Notes: generated by a model not told the origin, from the letters alone. A stretch of 64,000 bases of DNA from Diogma glabrata (GCA_963693315.1 OY856187.1:379911306-379975305); one strand, 5' to 3'. Counted from the first letter of the stretch, positions 33,713 to 46,218 are shown. Program-made: numbers and translations.

Positions 33713-35846
33713 TTGGTTTTGTGGCGCCAATGACTCGCCATGGCGAAAAAACTGCCAACAATTTAAAAAAAATTTTTTTTACCGGAAGTAAAAAACCGGA
33801 AGGTGGGATGCAGAACTGTTGTAAATCATACTAAATGCTTATGTACCAAGTTTCATCCAATTTGATTTTCAGGTACAGATGTTATTGAGCTTTAAAAAAA
33901 ACAGGTGTATGGGACACCCCCCACCACTTTGTTCACTATCGCTCAAAAACTAATCAGTTCTTTGCTATACATGTTTCCATCTTTTTCCAAAGTGTCATCA
34001 AAATTGCTTAACGAACGAATGCTGTGTGCTCCCAACAAACATTGAAAAAATGATGACACATTAAACAGGTGTTCGGGAAGCCCCGTACCACTTATCACAA
34101 TATTGTCCAAAAGCTAATCATTTCCTTATCATTTAAGTCTCCATCTTTTTCCAAAGTGTCATTAGAATTGATTAATGAATGAAGTCTGTATGCTCCCAAC
34201 AAACTTTAAAAACAATATGTGAAAAGTCAGCAGTTGTATGGTAGACCCCCCGCCACTTTGATCGATGTGTCCCAAAAGATGATAATTATCTTCTCACACT
34301 AATTGAACCTTTTTCCAGAAGTTTCATCATAATCACTTCATTATTGTAGGTTGTAGTGTGCATAAAGACACTGAAAAAACTTCAAAAATTTACAACAACA
34401 AAAATTTACCGGAAGTGAAAAACCAGAAGTTGGGATACAGAGCTGTTGTGAACCGTACCAAATGCTCATGTACCAAGATTCATCCAATTCAATTATCAGG
34501 TACAGATGTTATTGAGCTTTAAAAAAACAGGTGTATTGGACCCACCCCACTACTTTGTTCACTATCGTTCAAAAACTAATCAGTTTCTTGCCATACATGT
34601 TTGCATCTTTTTAAAAAGTGTCATCAAAATTCGTTCATGAACGTTCGTTCGTTCGTTCGTTCATGAATGCTGTGTGCTCCCAACAAACATTGAAAAAAGT
34701 GTGACACATTAAACAGGTGTTCGGGAGGACCCCCACCACTTATTTCAATATTATCCAAAAACTAATCAGTTCTTTGTTACTTAAGTCTCCATCTTTTTTC
34801 AAAGTGTCATTAAAATAAATTAATGAATGAAGTCTGTATGCTCCCAACAAACTTAAAAAACAAAGTGTGAAAAGTCAGCATTTGTATAGTAGACCCCCCA
34901 CCACTCTAATTAATGTGTCCTGAAAGATGATAATTATCTTCTCACACTAATTGGAGCCTTTTTCATCATAATCACTTCATTATTGTAGGCTGTAGTGTGC
35001 ATAAAGACTGAAAAAACTTCAAAAAAGTACACAAAATTTTTTTTACCGGAAGTGAATAACCGGAAGTTGGGATGCAGAACTATTGTGAACCGTACTACAT
35101 ACTCATGTACCAAGTTTCATGCAATTCGCTTATCAGGTACAGATGTTATAGAGCTGTCAGAAAAACAGGTGCTCCAGGGACCCCACACCACTTTGTTCAC
35201 TATCGCTCAAAAACTAATCAGCTCCTTTTCATACATGTTTGCATCTTTTTCCAAAGTGTAATCAAAATTCATTCACGAATTAATGTTTTATGCTCCCAAC
35301 ATACATAAAAACATTGTGGAAAAAATCACCTGTTGTACGGTGGACCCCAAACCCTTTATCCAATGTGCTCCAAAAGCTGATAAAATCTTTCTCATGTTAT
35401 TTGAAAGCTTTTACCAACGTTTCATGAAAATCGGTAATTGTAGACTACAGTAGAGATAAACACCTGAAAAAAAAAACGTTTTAACCGGAAGTTGGTATGC
35501 AGAAATATTGGAAACAATACTAAAACTTTATATACTAAGTTTCAATAAGATCATAGTCCGGGATCAGAAGTTATTCAAGATTTAAACTTAGAGGTGTTTG
35601 GGAGACCCCCCGCCATTTTGTCCAAATTTGAAATGAATCCAGATCTTCCATTTTCAAGTGAACCTGTATCATTCGCCAAAGTTTCATCAAGATCCTATGC
35701 AGAAAACTCACCCACCCACACACCCACGCACACACAGACGTACACCAAATTTTTTTTTGGCTATTTAGATGGAGGGAGGATGGTCCAAAACAAAAGAAAA
35801 AATAAAATTTGGGGTATGTAAGATTTTTTTTTCACGATAGATTGCA

Positions 35847-35880
35847 TTACTTCACACAATTTAAAATTGTGGTGAAGTAA
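35847..35880. repeat. small hairpin at the end of family C
   Basis: TTACTTCACacaattt is followed by aaaattgtgGTGAAGTAA, an inverted pair with a one-base bulge. A related aaatttaaaattgcgttaag sequence marks the matching end of copy 2 near 41648, so this may be the family terminus. Confidence 0.5.
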
Positions 35881-38045
35881 AAACTGATTTTATACCTTCT
35901 TAGACCGGAAGCTTCCTAAATAAATCGAGATTTCCAGAAACAACCGGACTCTCGATTATCACTCTCGATTTAATTAAAAATCCTCCCGTTTACAATGAAG
36001 ATGGCAATATAAATTTTATAAAGTTACATTCAAATTTGCAATAAAAAAATTCATAAATCAACTTTTTTTTGTTAAAACAAAACTAGAATACCTTTAATAT
36101 TTCTGTTTGACCTATATATAACGTCTTCTCGTTTATTTAATTGACCTACCTCAATTATACAAATCTACTTCATTCATCGTTACATTTTAAATGAATATGA
36201 TTTTGTTTTAAATCAGTAAAATTTCCATGATGTCATATTGTTAGGATTACTTTAAAACAATAACAACAACAATGACTAAATTAGCTTTAGATTGGATTTA
36301 ATAATTAAGGGGCTTTTAATTTAAATACCGTCGGCGTCAACTCTGATATTTTATGCCTTGGAATAAGTTAGGGATGTTATTTACATATTATTAACACATC
36401 GATTAGTGTAAAGGTGTTGGACAACAGTAAGAAAAGGTGTAATAATAAAGTTGTAATCAATGGTTTATGGAAAATTACAATTTTATTATAATTTGAATTG
36501 ATTAGAGAAAAGTGTAATGAATACAATTTCGTTATCGGGAGATGGACGAAGGTTTTTCTTAGCTTAAGATTAGGTATCAAGTCAAGTGCAACATCCTTCC
36601 GATAGAGAAACATATACTAATTTAAATTCAATTATTTTAAAATTCATTTGTAAATCAGTAAAACGAATCAATAAAAACAATGAATTTTAGTTTATATTTT
36701 TTGTACCAATCATTACCTGTTTAATTGTTTGTTATTTTTAAAATTGAATGACGAATGACGAACTTTTATACTAATGAATTTTATACTAAAAAAGACTAAT
36801 TTTTTCAAGTTCAATACAATCAAATAAATTGTTTTAATGTCTTCCGCAGCATTCATGCCAGCAAATAAAATTAACAGTTGTTTATTTTATTCTATTAAAA
36901 CTAATAACGCTCACAATGGTTCTAAAAAACAAAAATAAACCTATATTTATAATTACCGGAATAATAAAACAAATTATTTGATTGTATTAAACTCTGAAAT
37001 AAATGTTTTTGATTGTATTTTATAAATAATATGATTCTTGAAAAATCAACAAAATCTTTTTCGCTCTGATTATGTAAAAACAATAAATTCAAACTAATGC
37101 GCATGTCCTTATCTCGAGTATTGAAAAAGGAAAGGCTACTATGATCAAAATAAAATAAATTTCCATTGTGAAGAAATTAGAATTTTTAATGATTGTTTTT
37201 TTGATTTCTCAATTCTCATTAGTAGTTAGAACTTTGAAGGCTCTCATCGTAGGTATCGAAATTGCATATAAAATTTATTTATTTGTTTGGAATTAATGGT
37301 ACAAATAAAATAAAATTCATTGTTTTTTTTTTATTCGTCTTACTTGTTTTATCAATGAATTTTAAAATAATTCAATTTAAATTAATACATGTTACTTTGT
37401 CTGATGGATAAAACGTGTATTGTCTTGGTGTTAATTGAATTTTATTCTCCCGCAAATATGCAATGCTCAATCGTGCCTCGCTCGCATTTTAAACTTTTAT
37501 TCGAAAAATAAAATATAGCATTAAACACTTACACAATAAATTACTATAATTTTGAATTAGGGGTACGAACGATATATTTTTATGTTTACTTAATTTGGAA
37601 TGTTATATTTTATTCCCTCTTAAAGAAAGGTTGCTCTCAGATCTATTTGATCTATCTATCTATTTGACAAATATTTGATCTTTTTATTCTAAAATGGTTT
37701 GTTTGAATCTAGATTTTTTCGTAGATCAAGTTGAAAATACAATAGAGTAATACTAATCCATTTATACAGCTATCAAAATTAGTAAACAAACAAAACGTCA
37801 TTTACTTATAATTTTTTTGTTTCAGTAAACTAGTTATTGTTTATTGTTTAAACAACAGTTTTGATTAAATCGTGTTTTAAATTAAAATATAATAACAAAT
37901 TAATTAATTAAATACAATTAAATACAAAACATTCAATGACAGTTCACAAACACAACTACAAAATTAGATAATTTTTTATAGTCTTTTGTGAAAACAAATA
38001 ATCACTCTTTTGCTGTGGCCAAAAAGAATTCGAAATAAGAAGCGA
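35881..38045. other. AT-rich intergenic sequence
   Basis: About 2.2 kb with no gene, RNA or repeat copy that I recognise. A (ctat)n run lies at about 37650. Confidence 0.45.
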
Positions 38046-38560
38046 AATAGTACATTATGATGCTAGGACGTAAAGCTAAAGATTTTGGACGGATTTGGAG
38101 TTTGCAAATCGAGGCGCTAACCGAGATTTGCACCCACATTAAGTCCAAAATAGCTTACGTCCGTGCATCATATACTATTTTTTATTCGCCGCAAGCAAAA
38201 TATTTTAAGAAAAGTTGTCTAAGTCTAAATTAAAATAATAAATTTTCATAAATTTTAAAATAAAAATATGTGGAACAAGTAACCTTTGACAAAATATTTA
38301 TTCTTTTTTCCAAATTATTGTGTAGCTATGACAACAAATGATAACAACTATTTTAATTGGATAATGAAATTTTGAATTTGAGGGTTGCTTTGATAAAAAA
38401 TTTTATTTTTCATAAAATTTAAACAAATACAAATGCTTTTAACATTTTTGGACGTAGCTATGACAATAAAATAAATAGTTGAAAAGTGATACTTTAAGGC
38501 CGCAAATCACAGTAATAAAGTAACACTTTAATATGTAGGCGAATAAAAAATATTTATTGG
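38046..38560 (+). repeat. family D, copy 1, with nested hairpin
   Basis: A 134-bp hairpin at 38046-38179 has arms AATAGTACATTATGATGC...GGACGTAAAGCTA and TAGCTTACGTCC...GCATCATATACTATT, with a second palindrome inside (TGCAAATCGAGG/ACCGAGATTTGCA). The body that follows is bounded by TATTTTTTATTCGCC (about 38173) and its complement GGCGAATAAAAAATA (about 38540). The same structure recurs at 45035-45545 and in part at 17960-18198. Confidence 0.8.
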
Positions 38561-38926
38561 TCGTAGCATGAAATAAGTTAAGAAGCCCTAGTGTAAACAA
38601 TTGTTTAGTAAATTTTAAATAGAAAAAAGTAGACCTTTATAATGTTTATTTATTAACAAGTTTCTGTGATAATTCTATTTATATTTAGTTTTTTTACATA
38701 AACTAAATTAATTCACCCGATTCCATTTATATTGAAAATTAGTAGACAAAGAAATCAAACTGAAATTATATTGTTACGATTCTACATAATCGCAACGAAA
38801 TACAAAACAAAATTGTATGCGGCCTCAATTCACTCGCTAGGTACAAAATTTCAACTAAAATTAACATGTAATACGGTTCGTAGTAGGAGGTCTGGTAGAC
38901 CATGCAAGTCTAGCGGTTCTTCGTTG

Positions 38927-39048
38927 CACGCAAGGCTGGCGTGAATTCTGATGACCAACCTCTGCACACAAGAAAATTTTAAATAACCACGCAAGGCTGG
39001 CGTGAATTCTGATGACCAACCTCTGCACACAAGAAGATTTTAAATAAC
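38927..39048 (+). repeat. tandem duplication, 61-bp unit
   Basis: Two near-identical copies of cacgcaaggctggcgtgaat, tctgatgaccaacctctgca, cacaagaaaattttaaataa, starting at 38927 and 38988. GC-richer than its surroundings. No function seen. Confidence 0.85.
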
Positions 39049-39963
39049 CAAAAAAAAACAGCGTGCCTCAAAACATCACCCAAGTTTTCCAGAAGGGATA
39101 CCTGCCATGTCACCACTTTCCTTTTTGATTTACGTCATACACATAGAAAATCTATATGTTGAATGGTATATGCCAGTTTAACAATTCTGCACAATGATCA
39201 ATACAAATCCTAATCAATAACCGAATCAAAATTTGTTTTTCTTTGGATTTCAATTACTTTGTAATTAGAATTAATACATTTTCTTCACTTAAATTGGTTG
39301 TAAAACTTTGACTAAAGTATACGTCTTTTTGTTTTCATTTTAATCCCAAATCATTCACAAAAATCATTTTTCAATTAATAGTAGTACATGTTCTTAAATT
39401 ACATTAGTTTTACCACTTTCACTAAACTGTAATTATTTTTGTTTTAAATTTCTAAAATCACTCGACACGAAAACAAAAAAAATTCATCCCTCAACCAACT
39501 CAATAACAACTTAGTCAACTCCGCAACACCAACCCAATACCGACCAACTCCAAAACCGACTGCGTGCTTGGAAAAAAAATTAAGTTAATTTCTCATGGCA
39601 CGATCCAAAAAGAATATCGTCAGCATTAATTTTTTCTGTCTTTCATTTAAATTTGCAATTATTTTGTGTTTTTATAAACAGGAAAAAAATTAGAAAAAAT
39701 AAAAGATAATTTAATACGGGCTGCCCGTGTCAAATATACTAGTGGGAAACAATAAGTGTGTTTCACAAAAAATAGGTTAAGAGTATTTGAAAATGTATAT
39801 TTAAAGTTTATAGTTTTGCAATAGTATATTAATATAGGTAAGAAGGTCGGAAAATAAAAGTAGACCTGATTAAGAAAATCTTACCCATTACAGGACAGGA
39901 CGAAAGAAGGAAGTCCGACTGACTATATTCGTCCTGAGAACAAAAAAAAAATGAGAAAGGAAA
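39049..39963. other. AT-rich sequence, possible SINE body
   Basis: No gene. The part next to 39964 would be the body of the tRNA-derived SINE, read on the minus strand, but I cannot find its 3' end. Confidence 0.35.
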
Positions 39964-40031
39964 TGGGAGTCGGGCTCGAACCCAAACCCCGAGATAAACT
40001 CTCAGGCTCTACCGACTGAGCCAGCAGGGTC
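39964..40031 (-). repeat. tRNA-Lys-derived SINE head
   Basis: On the minus strand: GACCCTGCTGGCTCAGTCGG, TAGAGCCTGAGAGTTTATCT, CGGGGTTTGGGTTCGAGCCC. The A box (TGGCTCAGTCGG) and B box (GGTTCGAGCCC-type) fit a tRNA-Lys. The anticodon loop is short by about two bases, the T stem is imperfect and the acceptor ends do not pair, so it is not a functional tRNA. Confidence 0.65.
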
Positions 40032-41630
40032 AAACAAAACAAACTTTGCCAAAAGCAAAAAAATTAATAAAAACTAGAAGAGGAAACAACAAAAACCGTT
40101 GGGATAGGTGGCATCAGAATAATCGAGCTGATTAAAAAAAAAAAAAATCCAAAAGCAAAAAAAAAATATAACCAATATATAACTAATCAACAAAAAAAGG
40201 AGTTTTGGAAGAGTGTTTCGATGAAATCGATGGATGACCAGAGGTCAGAAGTGGTCTAACTATGGCTCAGAAAGCCAAGGGTTAGGACTTTCCTTCTCAT
40301 CATTCCCTGGTAGGCTAAGGACAACACCGGACACCCTATGTGGAGAATAAAGAGATTGATTTCGGGATAGAGAACGCCATTCACAGCGCCCTGAGCGACA
40401 GGCGATTCATTTCTCTCTTATCGTCCAGTAGTCTGCGTTCTTCCTACCCTCCAATAGGTTATACTCTAACGAATGGAATTCTTGATGACCATGGCAGTTA
40501 ATGAGCGTAACACTTAGTGTTGATGACCTCCTTGGGAACCCGTAAACGTGGTGAAAATAGTCATTGTAGGATGACCTGGATTGTAAAACAACAGCGATCA
40601 ACAATATCCGAGCCATATCACTTCAGCACTTACGACCCTCTCGCAGTAGTCGGAAAATTCCTACCCAACTAACGTACGCGGGATTGTAGACCCATTAGGA
40701 ACCCGTCTGAAGGACTTTTCCTTGGGACCTTTCCCAACCTTTGCGGTTCTAAACTAAAAATACAAAAAAACACAAACATACGAATTGTCTGCGCGAAAAA
40801 ATTCGCAAAAACCAAAATTAACAAATATATAAATACAAAACAAATATCGAAATTTAAAAAACATAAAAATTAACAAAAAAAATCATTTTCCCATTCAGAC
40901 CATCCATTTTTGAGCGGTCCAGGTTACACACTGTGATGCCTTTGGCTAATGTGACGTCTTGATTGGTGCAAGTCATAATGACTCAAAGATGAACCGCACG
41001 AGAAGTAAATGAAGAAAATCCTAAGAGAGGGTTTCACAAAAAAGATTGGTCGCGATGTCGATAGATGGTTCTTGCGCCGGGAATAACACCAAGGGTAGAC
41101 AACAAAAATGGGACAGTTAGAGAGGAAAACCCAACCAAAATACTAAAAATAATCAAAAAGAAATTTCAAAATTTCAATAAAAAATCAAAAAATATAATAA
41201 ATAAACTTAATACATACTTTCAAAAAAAATTCTAAAGTTCAAAACAAAATAAAAATTTCAAAATGTCAATCATAATACAAAACATTTCAAACAAAAATTA
41301 TTTAGAACAAATTTCAAAATTTAAACATTAAAATATTCGATATTCAAAAAAGAGTTTCAAAATAAAAGTTTAAAAATTCAAAATTTACAAGAAATTTTCC
41401 AAGGTGTCCAAGTTTCCAAGAAAAAGGGACGAAAAACAAAAAAACAATAAATAAACCCAAAAAATGACGTCGATTTCTCGATGACAGGATTTCTCGATTT
41501 TTTTTTGTACAGAAATTTTGGTTTTACTTGAAATATTCGAGAAATTAAGTAGAATTGTTTTTAAGGAATTTCTTTTGCAAAACGAGATATAGTGTAAGTT
41601 AGCGATAGTATATAGCTCAAATTAGACTGC
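40032..41630. other. unassigned GC-richer block then AT-rich sequence
   Basis: 40200-41120 is clearly richer in GC than its surroundings (for example gggaacccgtaaacgtggtg, cgcgggattgtagaccc, cttttccttgggacctttcc) but gives no protein I recognise on either strand. 41120-41500 is an A-rich degenerate array of tttcaaaatttcaa-like units. It could be an LTR or the untranslated region of an unknown element. Confidence 0.4.
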
Positions 41631-43050
41631 GAGAGTGGAAATAGTAAAATTTAAAATTGCGTTAAGTAATTTTATTTTATCTTTTGTTTTGGACCATCTT
41701 GGTTCTAAATAGCCCAAAAACTATGTGTGTGGGTGAGCTGGTGGTTGACAAAAATGTACGAGATCTTAAAGAAACTTTTGTATATGATCCGGACTAACTG
41801 GAAAATGAAAGATCTGGAAATTCATTTCTATTCATTTCAAAATTGAACAAAATGACTGAGGGTTTTTTAATCCTGGCTTTCAATTTTATTGATACTTGGT
41901 ATATAAGAGTTTCGTGCTGTATCCAATATTTATGCGCACCAACTTTCGGTTTGTTACTTACGGTTAAAAGTTTCTGTTTGATTTTTTTTAAAGGTGTTTA
42001 TCCTACTATAGTCGACAATAACAAATCGATTTTCATGAAACGTTGGTAAAAGGTTTCAATATAAATATGAGAAAGTTTTTTTTAGTCTTTGGGCTACATT
42101 GATCAAAGGGTTGAAGGAAGCGGATCCAATATGAAACATGTGATTGTTTTGATTTGATTGTTTTTTATGTTTGTTGGGGGCATACAACATTCGTTCATGA
42201 ATTAATTTTGACGCCAATTTTACGAAAGATGTGATATACATGGCAAGGAGCTGATTAGTTTTTGAGCGATATTGAACCTGTTTTTTGAAAGCTCAATTAC
42301 ATCTGTACCTGATAATCGAATTGGATGCAACCTAGTACATAAGCACTTAGTATGATTTACTGCAACAATTCTGTATCTTAACTTCCGGTTTTTCACTTCC
42401 CGCAAACATTTTTTTTTCATTTTTTTGCATTTTTTTAATTGTCTTTATCCACACTACAGCCTACAATAAGCTAATAAGTGACTATGAAGAAACTTATGAA
42501 AACAGTTTTATTTAATGTGAAAAAAAATGATCACCTTTTGATGCACATCGCCCAAAGTGGCAAGAGATCCGCCATACAACTGTTGATTTTACTCACTTTG
42601 TTTTTAAAGTTTGTGGTGAGCATAAATTTGATGACACTTGATGACAAAAGATGAAGATTTTTCATTTTAATGATATAGAACCGATTAGTTTTTGACGATA
42701 AAAGAATAAACGGAGGGGACATGTCGAGTACTTGTTTATTTGAAACTACAATAACATCAGCTCGAGATAATGGATTTAGATTTAACCTGGTAAATATGCT
42801 TCAAAATATTTCACACAAGTTCTTTGTAACAGTTCTTCGTCCCAAATTCCAGCTTATCACTTCCGGCAAAAATTTTTTTTTATATTCGTAAAACAAAATT
42901 TATGTCTGTTAGAATACTTCAGTTCTCTTTAACTAACTAATTTTGATCAAACTTTAGCATAACAATTTATATGAGAAGTGACTGATAAGCTTTTGAGCGA
43001 TTATGATCAAAGTGATTGGAAGCACCTGTTTTTATAATTAGAACTACGCG
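41631..43050 (-). repeat. interspersed repeat family C, copy 2
   Basis: Reverse complement of the units at 33780-35830: tttggaccatcttggttcta, tgagctggtggttgac, gctcaattacatctgtacct, gaattggatgcaacc, aacttccggtttttcacttc, and actacagcctacaataa. It is shorter than copy 1 and lacks an insertion. Copies 1 and 2 form a widely spaced inverted pair. Confidence 0.75.
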
Positions 43051-43830
43051 AAATCTATAACAATAGTTAGCCAGTGGTTAAAATATTCGGTGGATCCAAG
43101 CTTACTATAAATGCTTACTATAATTTTGTTTCTAAAGCTGTGGTGAAGTCCAGGATATGCATCAGCATCGCTAATATGTTTTGTAGATATTTTATTTTAT
43201 TTTTACAATAAAATTTCATTTAAAAAATAGAAGAATAGCAGAATTTTTCGATTGAAGATTTTACTGAATAGACTCCAACAGCTATAAAAAGCTCTTTTTT
43301 TAACTTTGCAAATTCGTTAAGTTTTTACATCATATCTAAATAAATTTCTGTTGTCAAACTTGAACAATACGCCTGTTTTATTGTATTCGAATAAAAAATT
43401 AATATTTCGAATTCACAAGTAATTGTTAGCTTTACATTACACTTGACAGTTTAATTAGAAAATATTTTCTGACAATGTACAAGCACAGCATTTGAATAGT
43501 TTATATCCATGTACAATATGACATTTATACAAAGATTAAGTATAAAATGATTCAGTCATAAACATGAAAAAAACAAATTTAGTAAAAACTAGTTTTGTTT
43601 TATAGTATTTTGGCCTTTGTCTGAAAGTGGTTATTACTATTTATAACGCGGAACATCAAAATATTACTAATATTCTATTTTAAAGCTAGATCAAAAATTG
43701 TCACTCATGATCAAAACCAAAACCGCAAAAATCAAAAACCTCATAAAAAACGTAAAAACAAAACCTACATTCTAATAATCATCAAATGAAAACCAATTTC
43801 TAAAATAATCAAAACCAAAGCCGCACCTTT
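43051..43830. other. AT-rich intergenic sequence
   Basis: No gene. 43700-43820 is a degenerate aaaaccaaaaccgcaaaaat array. Confidence 0.4.
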
Positions 43831-44402
43831 GCATGGAGGAATCAGTTTTTGTTGATTTATAATTGTTTTTTTTTAATTTTTGATCTACAGGTGTGATCTT
43901 AGTTCCTGTTATTGACATATGAACTAGGTTGGAATATCATATACCACTTACAATAGCAGTAAGATATGACTAGCCAATGTGATATATTAAGATCCTGGTG
44001 GATGAACTATATATAGTCAACGCTAGCACTCCTAATTTTACCTATGGAATATTAATTGATAATCACACACTATTGCTTGCTCCAAGAAACAATTCTTCTT
44101 CGTGGGTTTTAATCATTGACGATTATGCCGACAGTGCATCATATGATCAAGGAATATGCCACTAGCTGATTATTGGCATCTCGTTTTAGTTTTGTTCCTG
44201 CAAATTTGTTAAACAAACTTGCGTTTCAACTGTTATTTTCTCTATTTTATTTTGAAAGGCCTATGCTATGTATATTTTATATGTGATAGGCTTTATTGGT
44301 TAATTAATCATACCTTTAAAAAAATTATGAAAAACAAAAAAAATTTGCGTTCATCAACATCTCAGAACGCATTTTATTGTAAGACCTAGGTCTTAAAAGG
44401 TT
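43831..44402 (+). repeat. interspersed repeat family E, copy 1
   Basis: It starts gcatggaggaatcagttttt, shared with 46219 and 59847, and continues through gttattgacatatgaacta, tatcatataccacttacaat, atgaactatatatagtcaac and agacctaggtcttaaaaggt. It has the uninterrupted sequence tatattttatatgtgatagg at about 44271-44290, where copy 2 carries a palindrome. No coding capacity. Confidence 0.8.
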
Positions 44403-44403
44403 T

Positions 44404-44583
44404 TTATTTCATACTGATATCTAAAACGATATTTTTCGGATTATTTACGGTACAAAAAGTTGAACTTTAACGTCCTAGGACTTTATAAAATTTTATAAAA
44501 TCCTAGGACGTTAAAGTTCAACTTTTTGAGCAAAATTTAAAACGCACTTCTTTTTATTTTGATAAATTTCCAGTATGAAATAA
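44404..44583. repeat. foldback element with perfect 74-nt inner hairpin
   Basis: Outer ends ttatttcatactg (44404) and cagtatgaaataa (44571-44583) are inverted. The core 44454-44527 is a hairpin: AAAAAGTTGAACTTTAACG, TCCTAGGACTTTATAAAA, then the complement ending CGTTAAAGTTCAACTTTTT, with arms of about 35 nt and almost no loop. It abuts the end of family E copy 1. Confidence 0.8.
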
Positions 44584-44587
44584 AATT

Positions 44588-44900
44588 TCGCTAGGATTCA
44601 AGCCCGACAAAACTAGCCAGAGAGTGAACTACTGGACCTTCACGGACCTCTAGACATCTTAATACATCTTAATACATGTTCGGTGTATTTACCTGAAACG
44701 AAAAGTGTTTTTAAAGGTACTCACTAGTAATTTCGGTCTCAGCTAGACGCCTCGGCCGTAAACAACTAGCTCGTACTTTAAAGATTCACTTTTCGTTCTA
44801 GATAAATAAATAACTATTATGTGTTGTTGTATAACATATTGTAATTCGTTCTACCAAATACTTCTTTTTAAAAAAAACTTATAATATCCAAATAAACAAA
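44588..44900 (+). repeat. probable non-LTR 3' tail
   Basis: The segment tatgtgttgttgtataacat, attgtaattcgttctacca resembles the 3' end of the retrotransposon at 20238-20290 (tatgtgttgttgtgacatat, ttgtaattcctacta). An internal inverted pair (acgaaaagtg near 44700 and cacttttcgt near 44790) lies upstream. Assignment is tentative. Confidence 0.4.
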
Positions 44901-45034
44901 ACAACATTAGATTATAATGTCAAATAAATGTAAAAAAAAAATAAAAAGGCAACAACAAATCGTCCATAACAGAAATAAGAGGCATTTGAATATAAATTTA
45001 AAAATTCGAATAAGCAATTTAAAATTTATGATTT

Positions 45035-45545
45035 AATAGTACATTATGATGCAAGGACGTAAAGCTAAATATTTTGGACGTGTGTGGAGTTTGCAAATCG
45101 AGGCGCTAGCCGAGATTTGCACCCACATTAAGTCCAAAATAGCCTACGTCCGTGCGTCGTATTCTATTTTTATTCGCCGCAAGCAAAATATTTAAGAAAA
45201 AATGGTTTATTCTAAATCAAAAATATAAATTTGCATAAATTTTGAAATAAAAATATGTTGAACAAGAAACCTTTGAAAAAATATTTGTTATATTTTTCAA
45301 ATTATTGTATAACCATGACAACAAATAATAACAATAATTTTAATTGGATTATGAAATTTTGAATTTAGTGGTTGCTTTGATAAATATTTCTATTTTTTAT
45401 AGAATTCAAACAAAAACAAATGTTTTTTACTTTTTTGGACATAACTATGACAACAAAGTATATGGTTAAAAAGTGACACTTTACGGCCGCAAATCACAGT
45501 AATAGAGTACCACTTTAGTATGTAGGCGAATAAAAATTTTTTTAT
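45035..45545 (+). repeat. family D, copy 2, with nested hairpin
   Basis: Same order as 38046-38560: outer hairpin 45035-45168, inner palindrome TGCAAATCGAGG/CCGAGATTTGCA intact, body ending in taggcgaataaaaat. Base differences occur on both arms. Confidence 0.8.
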
Positions 45546-46218
45546 TTGTCTGCGAGTGAATAAAATGGTAAACAAACCTCGGTATAAAATTTCATGTCTT
45601 CCTCGCCATATGATTCTTTTCCTAATTGTCTTTTAATAGAATATTAGTAATATTTTGATGTTCCGCGTTAATAATAGTTATTTCGAAAAACTACTCGGAT
45701 AAAATAATTTTCTAAAAAAATATTTTACCATTTTGTGTAAATATATGCATTTTTATTTATGCAAATAGTACAGAATCTTACTCGTACAAAAAATCTTGTA
45801 TGCAATTCGGGCATAAAGTATCTATTTTGCTTGCGAGTGATTGTTTCTCTCGGCTGACGGCTCGAGCAACAATTTCACTCTCAAGCGGAAAAAACATACT
45901 TTATGCCTTTAATATATAAATAGCTGTTATTTGTCTGGAAGTAATTATGATTCTTTAAATTCTTTAAATGCGCTTGGTGCATTTTCTAATTGTCTTTTAA
46001 TGAGCTTAATCACTTAAGTAACTGATGCGTAATGAATTTATTACGTATTTGTGAGTAATTACAAAATAAACAAAAAAATTTGGTATTTTCTTCAAAATAG
46101 GTTAAACAAATTCAATTTTGTAGAACCAACCAAAATTTAGTACAATTGACAAACCGTTTTTGATAAATTATTTTAATAAGTTTATTTTCGTGGTCTATTC
46201 AATTCATGTCTTTTATCC
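45546..46218. other. AT-rich intergenic sequence
   Basis: No gene recognised. Confidence 0.4.

Larger units (their letters stand above)
30439..33745 (-). mobile_element. complete RTE-type non-LTR retrotransposon
   Basis: The 3307-bp element is flanked by identical 11-bp duplications AAAAAACTGCC (30428-30438 and 33746-33756). It consists of a GC-richer 5' region with two tandem promoter-like units, one long ORF, and a very short 3' end in (AG)n right after the stop (gccagagagagagagag read on the minus strand), as is usual for RTE elements. Family C at about 34366-34385 shows the uninterrupted target (gcataaagacactgaaaaaac). The absence of decay and the clean duplications mean recent insertion. 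Confidence 0.93.
29466..35880 (+). repeat. interspersed repeat family C, copy 1 (about 630-bp units)
   Basis: Tandem degenerate units marked by ttaccggaagtgaaaaacc, gtaccaagtttcatcc, tcaggtacagatgttattga, ctatcgctcaaaaactaatc and cttcattattgtaggctgta. Unit starts fall near 30145, 33782, 34410 and 35046, the first two separated by the RTE insertion. A last, more diverged unit ends in cacccacacaccacg-like simple repeat and ggaggatggtccaaaacaaa at about 35790. The reverse-oriented copy is at 41631-43050. No coding capacity; the start near 29466-29990 is uncertain. Confidence 0.75.
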
